The notes under the pieces are model-generated. The model was given only the letters and a program-made list of their open reading frames with translations. It was not told the origin of the DNA and ran no database searches. A stretch of DNA of 64,000 nucleotides from a virus: positions 12,590 through 76,589 of IMG/VR virus record IMGVR_UViG_3300008111_000019. One strand, 5' to 3'. Each line of letters begins with the position of its first letter. Position 1 is the first letter of the stretch. Below are positions 7,952 to 14,277 of this stretch, piece after piece. Position numbers and translations under genes: made by a program.

Positions 7952-7971
7952 AAACGAGCATATGCTCGTTT
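7952..7971. repeat. 20-bp perfect palindrome
   Basis: AAACGAGCAT followed by its exact reverse complement ATGCTCGTTT. No T-run follows on either strand, so it is not a typical terminator. It could be a protein-binding site or an RNA hairpin in the gap before the internal-protein operon. Confidence 0.7.
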
Positions 7972-7983
7972 GCGCTTTTCGCT

Positions 7984-8004
7984 TGCGCTCAAGCGCATTT
8001 TTTT
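7984..8004 (+). terminator. Possible Rho-independent terminator (plus strand)
   Basis: TGCGC-TCAA-GCGCA hairpin followed directly by seven T. The shape is right, but no plus-strand gene lies just upstream, so what it would stop is unclear. It may block read-through antisense to the late operon or terminate an unseen small RNA. Confidence 0.4.
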
Positions 8005-8274
8005 CTTTCTTTAAATTTACAAGTGATGATTTATTAATGCGAAGCATTTAAGTATTATGCAGATTGTTCAGTCACACTTTGCCCAGGCCGGGCAAAGATA
8101 AGAGCATTATGCGAGTTGCACAGTACACTTTAGCGTTATGGCATTACAGAGGCGGTCATCCGGTACCTCGAGCCACGTCTTTATACGACGGCAGTATACA
8201 AAAATACGCTAACATCTTTGTACACGTAGGGTTTTTCTCCCTTCTTTTTACCTTTTCTTATCCTTTTCAAACAA
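7998..8274. other. Gap with structured, repeated sequence and no convincing gene
   Basis: Together with the palindrome and terminator-like hairpin to its left this makes more than 350 bases without a clear gene. It holds an 8-bp GC-rich hairpin (CTTTGCCC at 8077-8084, GGGCAAAG at 8090-8097, loop AGGCC). It also holds an imperfect direct repeat of about 27 bases at 8054-8080 and 8106-8131, both starting ATTATGC and ending CACTTT. Each repeat copy contains an ATG followed by similar codons (MQIVQS and MRVAQY). The first mini-frame stops after 14 codons; the second runs open to 8309 with unusual composition. No tRNA cloverleaf or T-loop was found. Confidence 0.5.
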
Positions 8275-8385
8275 CTAAATCGCAGGTTTTAAGCGATCTT
8301 CATCCATAAATGGGTAGTAGTTGAGTACCATTGCGGCATGGAATTCCGTCCCTGTGACCACCAAATGACCAGGTTTAGAGCGCAC
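8275..8385 (-). CDS. Small hypothetical protein (36 aa from GTG)
   Basis: A minus-strand frame directly behind the GIY-YIG nuclease gene. The encoded text looks protein-like rather than random: HLVVTGTEFHAAMVLNYYPF followed by MDEDRLKPAI. The only plausible start is a GTG at 8385 with a weak AGG upstream. The frame stays open further upstream to near the nuclease stop (about 8428) without another start codon. It may be a real small gene, or the tail of a longer gene cut off by deletion. No family was recognised. Confidence 0.35.
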   Translation of the reverse strand: MRSKPGHLVVTGTEFHAAMVLNYYPFMDEDRLKPAI

Positions 8386-8417
8386 GAACTTAGGCCTGCG
8401 CCAGCCAAAAACCGCTT

Positions 8418-8852
8418 TTAATTTGCCTTATTTTGTTCTAAAAGACGCTGTCTTAGTATGTTTGATCCGCCTACTCTGACGTTTATAATGCCATTATAAT
8501 AGTCATCTGTTTCTAAAACTCTGCGTTCAAACTGCTCTCTTGCCTCTAAATATGACATTTCTGCCTTGGATTTGCAAAGGTAAAGTATTTCTCTGGTGAA
8601 GTTTTCCGGACCTAGTGCTTGGACATCTGCGTTTAACCTATCAGATGAACCCCAGTAGTCGCGCCAATCGCTTTCTACTGTTGATCTTCTTTTAAGTTTT
8701 TTGCCTTTTAGTGGTGGTTTCGTGCGTTTAAACTGTGCTAGTTTCTTGCCTATGTATTTCTGCCCGGTTTTGAGATTCGTGATGAGGTAAACAAAGCCAA
8801 TATAGCCTTCTGGAATTTCTTCTACAATTTGATTTTGATACGTCCACAGCAC
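8418..8852 (-). CDS. GIY-YIG nuclease, endonuclease II (DenA)-like
   Basis: A 144-residue protein with the GIY-YIG core near the N-terminus: GFVYLITN, then GQKYIGKK about ten residues on. A lysine-rich loop (PPLKGKKLKRRS) and the segment ESDWRDYWGSS follow. Conserved helices come after that (REILYLCKSKAEMSYLEARE, with a candidate metal-binding Glu). A single compact domain without an added DNA-binding module fits T4 endonuclease II, which cuts host DNA, better than a homing enzyme. It starts next to the 76-residue gene and is last in the gp47-gp46 block. DenA assignment is inference; the GIY-YIG fold is well supported. Confidence 0.7.
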   Translation of the reverse strand: MLWTYQNQIVEEIPEGYIGFVYLITNLKTGQKYIGKKLAQFKRTKPPLKGKKLKRRSTVESDWRDYWGSSDRLNADVQALGPENFTREILYLCKSKAEMSYLEAREQFERRVLETDDYYNGIINVRVGGSNILRQRLLEQNKAN

Positions 8853-9083
8853 TCACTTAGTTATTTTAGGTGGTCTGCCTAACATGCCTTTTCTGGCTGC
8901 CTTTCGTTGTTCTCGTTTTTCTTGTATTTCTACTCGCCTTGTGCTTGCCTCGTTGCGTATTTCTGAAAGCCAATACCGTGCCTTAATGCCTGCCTCGTCG
9001 CTGCCTTTATATTCGAACCGTTCTTGCCATTTAAAGTATTCTTGAAATGCACGTATCATACGATCGTGTGCTTCTGTACTCAC
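8853..9083 (-). CDS. Small basic protein with AT-hook-like C-terminus
   Basis: A 76-residue protein between gp46 and the GIY-YIG nuclease; its start overlaps the gp46 stop by four bases. The N-terminal half is a mixed-charge helix with many aromatics (RAFQEYFKWQERFEY). The C-terminal half is strongly basic and ends KGMLGRPPKITK. GRPPK is close to the core of an AT-hook (G-R-P), a motif that binds the minor groove of AT-rich DNA. No known family was recognised. A role with the nuclease or recombination proteins is suggested only by position. Confidence 0.65.
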   Translation of the reverse strand: MSTEAHDRMIRAFQEYFKWQERFEYKGSDEAGIKARYWLSEIRNEASTRRVEIQEKREQRKAARKGMLGRPPKITK

Positions 9084-10858
9084 GCAACGATCTCCACGTC
9101 ATTACTATAACTGGTAAATCCGTTTTCTTTGATAACTTTTAACACATGATTTACACGGCTAGTTAGGTCATCCCTATGAGAAATTAAGAATACATTCTTA
9201 TCACGCTCACGGGTCATCTTCTTTAGAACGGCAATTGAACTTTCTACCCCACTAGCATCCATACCAGAGTCGACTAATTCGTCAATAAACAGTAAATTAA
9301 TGCTGTGATATAAGTTTTCCCACACATCACGGAACGCCCACGACATTGAAAGTATTAGTCTGTTACGTTCACCGCGACTTAAATTGTCAAAATCTAAGTC
9401 TTGGCCTAGTTGAGTAATAATTACAGATAGATCGTTTTGGAATTCTACAATATGAGGAAGCCCAATTTTGTCTAGATAATAAGTTAATCGTTGATTTAAG
9501 AACGCCAAGTTTTGATCTATAATCTTTTTACGAACAAAACTGTCTTTGTTAGTTAACAGTTTATATAGGAATTCTTGATGATCCTTGACTTTAGTTAAAT
9601 CATTGATATGATTCCAATCAATTTCTTGTACGGCTGTGTTTTTTAGTTCTTCAATTTGTTCAGCGTAAGGATTAGTTTCTGCCTGTTTCACAGACAGATC
9701 TTTTGCCAACGAACTCAATGTGTTTTTATGATTCAGTGCTTGCTCTAAGTTATCATAGTGTACTTTAGGACAATCTCCCAGATCACCTAGCAAACTTAAT
9801 GCTTCAGATAGGTCTTGCAGTTCTTTGGCAAATTCAACGATGGAAGATTCAGATTCTGAAATCTGTTTTTGCTTACCTCTTAACATTTCTGTATGTTTGA
9901 CATCGTGAAGGTCCTGACCACAACTGTGACATTTATGATCTTCCAGGGTTTTTAATTCTTTTGAAAGTTTTTCTAGTATTTTTTGTTCTTTTTCTACACT
10001 GGCAGTTTGTTTAGCAATCAATGTAACTAGAGTATCTCTTTCTTTTTTGTGCTCACTCCACTCTGCCAGTCGCCTTTGCGCAGCGATTTCTAGATCAATG
10101 TCTATAGTTTCTAAACGATCTATGCTTTTTAATAGATCCTCAGCAGTTTTTTCTTTTTGATCTTCCCAAAGTTTTTGTTTTCTTTCTAAAGAATCAATAC
10201 TTTGTTGTATTCGATCATTAGATGCTTTAACAGTTTCTATTCTTGTGTTTTCTGTAGCGATGGCATCTTTGGTTTGTTTGACTTGTTCTTTGAGATTCTC
10301 TGCTTTTTCGCTGAGTAAAGTAATTCCTAGCAGTTGCTCGATAATACTTCGTTGATCAGCAGCCTTCATTGACAGGAACGGCTCGGTGTAGGTATTCAAA
10401 GCCACAAGGTGTTTGAACATTTCGTGGGTCATTCCAAACATTTCTTCAATGGCTTTTTGTGTTTCTCTACTATCACCTTGACTTTCATCTAGGTCTTGTA
10501 GTTCTTGTTCTTCGCCGTTGATACTAAACTTAAGAAGATTAGGTTTACGACCACGTTCAATATGATATTCTACGCCATCTTTCTCAAACGTAACAGTAAC
10601 TAACATACCTTTAGAATTAATCTTGTTAATAAGATTATCACGTTTGATATTAGTTAGGGCTTGACCGTAGATTGCATAACTCAAGCCATTGATGATAGTT
10701 GTTTTGCCCGTACCGTTGCGAGCCCCAGAATCATCACCTCCTAGATCTAGATTTTCACCTAAGACTAGAGTTAATTGACCACGGTCAAAATCAATGGCCT
10801 GGGTCTGATTGCCCACACTCATGAAATTTCGTACAGTAAGATTTTTAATCTTAATCAT
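9080..10858 (-). CDS. 46: Recombination endonuclease subunit gp46 (Rad50/SbcC-like ATPase)
   Basis: A 592-residue SMC-like ATPase. Walker A is GARNGTGKTT at residues 45-54. Long coiled-coil arms (about 160-470) flank a zinc-hook CxxC (CHSCG near 313). The ABC signature LSRGERNRLI is near 489, and Walker B LLFIDELVDSGMD near 520-533. With gp47 it forms the Mre11/Rad50-type complex that resects DNA ends for recombination-dependent replication and helps degrade host DNA. The start overlaps the gp47 stop (ATGA-type junction), as is usual for the pair. All key motifs are intact and the length is usual. Confidence 0.96.
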   Translation of the reverse strand: MIKIKNLTVRNFMSVGNQTQAIDFDRGQLTLVLGENLDLGGDDSGARNGTGKTTIINGLSYAIYGQALTNIKRDNLINKINSKGMLVTVTFEKDGVEYHIERGRKPNLLKFSINGEEQELQDLDESQGDSRETQKAIEEMFGMTHEMFKHLVALNTYTEPFLSMKAADQRSIIEQLLGITLLSEKAENLKEQVKQTKDAIATENTRIETVKASNDRIQQSIDSLERKQKLWEDQKEKTAEDLLKSIDRLETIDIDLEIAAQRRLAEWSEHKKERDTLVTLIAKQTASVEKEQKILEKLSKELKTLEDHKCHSCGQDLHDVKHTEMLRGKQKQISESESSIVEFAKELQDLSEALSLLGDLGDCPKVHYDNLEQALNHKNTLSSLAKDLSVKQAETNPYAEQIEELKNTAVQEIDWNHINDLTKVKDHQEFLYKLLTNKDSFVRKKIIDQNLAFLNQRLTYYLDKIGLPHIVEFQNDLSVIITQLGQDLDFDNLSRGERNRLILSMSWAFRDVWENLYHSINLLFIDELVDSGMDASGVESSIAVLKKMTRERDKNVFLISHRDDLTSRVNHVLKVIKENGFTSYSNDVEIVA

Positions 10859-11865
10859 AGTTCTTTGTAAATCTCCAACAATAGGGCTTTGTCATATGCC
10901 TCGCTATCTATAGCGTTTAATTGATTCATAACGATGGTATCAACAGATTCGAAGTTAATGTCAATAGGTACAGAAGCACTCTCGACTTCAACTTTTTCGG
11001 GAATCAGCATCAATTCACGTAGATTGAACTGCGGAATAAACTGTTCTTTGATAAAGTTTGCTTCTTCAAAAGTAATAGGCAAGTCGATGGTAACACGACA
11101 ATGCATTTTTTCTTTAAGTAATTTGTCCGGTGTGTCTATGATTTGACTTAGTTTGTAAAGCCTATACACAGGCTGTCCGGGCCATGTCTTATAAACAGGA
11201 GCCGAACCCCACTCTAAGATCATCATGCCACGATCATCGTCTCCGGCGTCTGCATAATTGTGTGGGAACGCATTGCCAATATATGTAATATTGCCCTTGC
11301 TTTGACGTTTGTGAAAGTGTCCGCTGAATACATATTCCTGGTTTTGAAAATGCCCGCTCTGTAATTGACCATGATCCGGCATCTGCACCATGGCATTCAT
11401 GTAGAACAGCGGTAATTCAAAGTGTCCAAACACATATCGACTTTTGATTTTAGGAACTTCTTTCCATTCGTCCCCAATCAGCCAAGGAAGAATAGTCACA
11501 TCTCCTTCTGTAAAGGGTCTTTTAATGGGCACCACATTAGGAAACAATCTCATAAATTCTACAGAATTGATTTCTCTCTTATCTTTGTAGAACAGATCAT
11601 GATTGCCTAGTATAAAATAAACCTTTTCAAAGTTAGCACTTAATCTTTCTAAATTTGAAACTGTGTAGTTCATAGTACTAACATCAGTAGTTGATCTATT
11701 ATGATGCCAATCACCTAAGAAAATTGCTGTCTCGCAACCTTCTGCTCGCGCAGTTTCACAAAACCAAGTTACGAATTCTTCGCAATCTATATTGTGAGAC
11801 CTGCTGCCAGATTTTAAACCAAAATGTATGTCTGTAAAACACGCAACTTTTTTAAATAGATTCAT
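10855..11865 (-). CDS. 47: Recombination endonuclease subunit gp47 (Mre11/SbcD-like)
   Basis: A 336-residue calcineurin-type phosphoesterase. Metal-binding motifs appear in order: FTDIHFG (DxH), FLGDWHH (GD), LGNHD, GHFE, and SGHFHKR. It supplies the nuclease activity of the gp46/gp47 complex. It is the first gene after gp55 on this strand, separated by 33 bases. A TTGATC-N17-TATAAT pair lies in that gap, with TATAAT only eight bases before the ATG. Length and motifs agree with the T4 protein (339 aa). Confidence 0.96.
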   Translation of the reverse strand: MNLFKKVACFTDIHFGLKSGSRSHNIDCEEFVTWFCETARAEGCETAIFLGDWHHNRSTTDVSTMNYTVSNLERLSANFEKVYFILGNHDLFYKDKREINSVEFMRLFPNVVPIKRPFTEGDVTILPWLIGDEWKEVPKIKSRYVFGHFELPLFYMNAMVQMPDHGQLQSGHFQNQEYVFSGHFHKRQSKGNITYIGNAFPHNYADAGDDDRGMMILEWGSAPVYKTWPGQPVYRLYKLSQIIDTPDKLLKEKMHCRVTIDLPITFEEANFIKEQFIPQFNLRELMLIPEKVEVESASVPIDINFESVDTIVMNQLNAIDSEAYDKALLLEIYKEL

Positions 11866-11873
11866 AATTTCCT

Positions 11874-11902
11874 ATTATACAATCTCTAATAACTTAGATC
11901 AA
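11874..11902 (-). promoter_or_regulatory. Possible sigma70-type promoter for gp47
   Basis: On the minus strand TTGATC (4 of 6 to the -35 consensus, overlapping the gp55 stop) is followed after 17 bases by TATAAT, a perfect -10. Only AGGAAATT lies between TATAAT and the gp47 ATG, so a transcript would have a leader of about two bases. Confidence 0.45.
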
Positions 11903-12765
11903 TCCCAATCACCACCGCCACCTTCTGACGAACCGCCACTACTACCACCGGTAGGTCCAAAACTTCCTCCACTGGCATTCTGCCTAGTCCATGAAGGATT
12001 CATTCCATTCATTTCGAGGATGTCGTCTCTAATATTTTGGTTACGTTTTTCAATGTTGATGATACGTACGAAACTATTGGTAACAGCAGCAGTATAATAA
12101 GCAAAAGGATTATCAGATTTACTTTCATCGAATTGTAGTCCTATTTGAGTTAGTTGTAAAATGGCTTGTCCACGCATTTCATCGTTGTAGGTGTATCCAC
12201 GGACGTTGCCTCTGGTAGCATATCTTTCACAGAGTTTTAAAAACATCCGTGCTAGGTTATTGGTCATTTTTCCGTGCTCTTTATTAAATGATCCATTGTC
12301 CAACCCGCCCTTCCAATGACTTTTGCCTACACAAATTAAATTGTTATTTTCGTCAAATTTCCAATGCTGGAATGGAGGAAAGTTTACTTTCTCGTGGCTG
12401 TCGGCAGTATTCTTTAAAGTTTTTTTACGTCCCGGAGCCAATGGAATATGTTCGAACGTCATCACACGAAATACCACATCTTGCTTGGCGATCTTTTTAT
12501 AATCTATTTCAAATTCTTTTAGAGATAGTTTTTTACCTCCCTTAGACTGCGCTGCTTCGTAATTTTGTTTGGCCTGTCTTGTGGCCCTGGTGCGCTTCGC
12601 ATCGGCAATAGTACGTATGTTAATTTTTTCTAAATTTGGAACGATCATATCGTACTCATGATATTCCGGACTAGTAAAACTACAATATGTATTTTTGCTT
12701 AAATGTATTTCTTTTAATAAATCCTTGTTTGTAAGATATTTTATCTTAGGTGGTTGTGTTGTCAT
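11899..12765 (-). CDS. 55: Late-promoter sigma factor gp55
   Basis: I use the ATG at 12765 (MTTQPPKIKYL); a TTG three codons upstream is only three bases behind GGAG and less likely. The protein has 288 residues against 185 in T4. YLTNKDLLKEI at the N-terminus matches the first conserved block of gp55. The sigma-2-like helices lie in about 175-250 (NNLARMFLKLCERYA, DEMRGQAILQLTQIGLQFD, DNPFAYYTAAVTNSFVRI). The extra length is an inserted segment at about 40-165. The C-terminus is a Gly/Ser-rich tail ending GGGGDWD, unlike the hydrophobic clamp-binding end of T4 gp55. gp55 directs host RNA polymerase to TATAAATA promoters, several of which are in this window. Confidence 0.85.
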   Translation of the reverse strand: MTTQPPKIKYLTNKDLLKEIHLSKNTYCSFTSPEYHEYDMIVPNLEKINIRTIADAKRTRATRQAKQNYEAAQSKGGKKLSLKEFEIDYKKIAKQDVVFRVMTFEHIPLAPGRKKTLKNTADSHEKVNFPPFQHWKFDENNNLICVGKSHWKGGLDNGSFNKEHGKMTNNLARMFLKLCERYATRGNVRGYTYNDEMRGQAILQLTQIGLQFDESKSDNPFAYYTAAVTNSFVRIINIEKRNQNIRDDILEMNGMNPSWTRQNASGGSFGPTGGSSGGSSEGGGGDWD

Positions 12766-12814
12766 CAATCCCAAATACTCCTAGTAGGTAATAATATTAG
12801 CATATTTTTCATAT

Positions 12815-12822
12815 AATAAATA
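12815..12822 (+). promoter_or_regulatory. Late promoter octamer AATAAATA for baseplate block
   Basis: AATAAATA (7 of 8 to TATAAATA) lies 27 bases before the ATG at 12850, with ACGGAG as ribosome site. It heads the plus-strand structural block gp48-gp53-hub-gp5-gp25. Confidence 0.55.
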
Positions 12823-12849
12823 GAGTTATAACGGAGTTTTTTCACCAAA

Positions 12850-13974
12850 ATGCCACTATCTATAAACCCTTTGGCTAAATTAGTTTCTTCTGTTTCTCAG
12901 CAGGTATCTGCAGCCGCAGATTCTGCTAGTGGTGCAATGAACGGAACACAATTTGCCTCTCTTAAATCTAATGTCAACGACACAGTTTCTAAACTATCGG
13001 GCGGTATTGGATCCGGTCTTAACGGCTTTACTGCATCTGCTACAACATTTGCATCCGACGCAAAAAATGCGTTAGGCGGTGTTACTGGAGCAATGGGTGG
13101 CATTGGCAATCCCATACAAAGTCTTGCTTCTAATGCACAAAGCGCCATTAGTGGTGCCGCTAATTCAGTTGGTTCTATTAGTAATGTTGCATCTAATATA
13201 GGTGCTAGTTTAGACAAACTAGGACTTGCAGGCGGCGGCTTAGGTGGCGGACTTGCTAAACTAGCAGGACAAGTATCGTCAGCGGCAGGTATGTTGAACA
13301 ATTTATTGAGTTTGGCCAGAGGAAAAAATTTACCAAGTGGAGCAGAATTATTTAGTGCTCAGGGATCTTTCGTTGAATTAAAACCGGGATCACAAAACGA
13401 CTGGCGTGTAAAAGTAAATTGTAATTTTGGTCTGTTTGGAAATGCTTTTAGTAGATTGTCTGAAACAGGTGGATTTGTTTTTCCGTATCTGCCTAACATC
13501 ACAGTTTCAACAAAAGCAAACTATTCACAAATTGATCCTGTACATAACATTCATCCTTTTTATGTTTATAAAAACAGTCAAGTAGATGATATTCAGATCA
13601 GTGGTGAGTTCTCTGTTGAAACAGAACTAGATGCTGAGTATTGGATTCAAGGCACAACATTTTTTAAAACAGCCACTAGAATGTTTTATGGTACAGGAGA
13701 GAATGTAGGTAATCCTCCAGTGATATGCCAACTCAGCGGATACGGAGCCAGAGTTTTTACCGGAATCCCAATCATCATTAAATCTTTTAGCGTAGATTTA
13801 AAAGAAGATGTTAGTTATATGAAATATAATAAAGGCCCAGCACCTACTTGGGTACCAACTACTAGTAATATTACTATAGTAGTTGCGCCTATCTATAATA
13901 GAACACGATTGAGACAGTTTAGTCTCAAAGATTATGCCAACGGCAATGTGGTAGCAGGATCAGGATTCGTATAA
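12850..13974 (+). CDS. 48: Baseplate tail-tube cap protein gp48-like
   Basis: A 374-residue structural protein. The first 140 residues are low in complexity (Ser/Ala/Gly-rich, helical). The rest is beta-rich with blocks FVFPYLPNITVSTKANYSQI, QISGEFSVETELDAEYWIQG, VICQLSGYGARVFTGIPIII and SFSVDLKEDVSYM. These are typical of tail-tube/baseplate proteins of marine T4-like phages labelled gp48. In T4, gp48 caps the hub and starts tube polymerisation together with gp54. It is the first gene of the plus-strand baseplate block and is followed after two bases by gp53. gp54 is the alternative; only one such protein is seen here, and it may serve both roles. Confidence 0.7.
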   Translation: MPLSINPLAKLVSSVSQQVSAAADSASGAMNGTQFASLKSNVNDTVSKLSGGIGSGLNGFTASATTFASDAKNALGGVTGAMGGIGNPIQSLASNAQSAISGAANSVGSISNVASNIGASLDKLGLAGGGLGGGLAKLAGQVSSAAGMLNNLLSLARGKNLPSGAELFSAQGSFVELKPGSQNDWRVKVNCNFGLFGNAFSRLSETGGFVFPYLPNITVSTKANYSQIDPVHNIHPFYVYKNSQVDDIQISGEFSVETELDAEYWIQGTTFFKTATRMFYGTGENVGNPPVICQLSGYGARVFTGIPIIIKSFSVDLKEDVSYMKYNKGPAPTWVPTTSNITIVVAPIYNRTRLRQFSLKDYANGNVVAGSGFV

Positions 13975-13976
13975 TC

Positions 13977-14276
13977 ATGGCGACATATACCGCTTCTTCC
14001 CCTTATAGGAACACCAAAGAAAACAATCTATATTTAGAACTTCTAACCATACGTCCAGTTCCGGCCGAATTAGATGATTTTTTATATACAATTGAAAATC
14101 AATATAGGCATAGACCAGATCTTCTAGCATTTGACCTTTACGGTAATTCACAGTTATGGTGGGTGTTTGTTCAAAGAAACATGAGTGTAATCAAAGATCC
14201 TATCTATGACTTTGAACCAGGCACACAAATTTATTGTCCTAAGAAATCAAATTTAGAAAAGTATTTAGGAGTCTAA
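13977..14276 (+). CDS. 53: Baseplate wedge protein gp53
   Basis: A 99-residue protein with the gp53 signature YGNSQLWWVFVQRN followed by DPIYDFEPGTQIYCP. T4 gp53 (196 aa) is longer; marine relatives are commonly this short. gp53 clips onto the gp6-gp7 wedge and promotes joining of six wedges round the hub. It lies between gp48 and the hub gene with gaps of one to two bases. Confidence 0.88.
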   Translation: MATYTASSPYRNTKENNLYLELLTIRPVPAELDDFLYTIENQYRHRPDLLAFDLYGNSQLWWVFVQRNMSVIKDPIYDFEPGTQIYCPKKSNLEKYLGV

Positions 14277-14277
14277 C

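Noticed and set aside
8064-8309. Plus-strand frame of 66-81 codons in the gap after the internal-protein operon
   Set aside because: It has a TTG or internal ATG start without ribosome site, odd composition and no partner genes on this strand; part of it lies opposite the more protein-like minus-strand frame.
7921-8417. Possible tRNA gene
   Set aside because: No T-loop GGTTCRANNCC-type sequence, no CCA-side pairing and no seven-base acceptor stem could be found on either strand.
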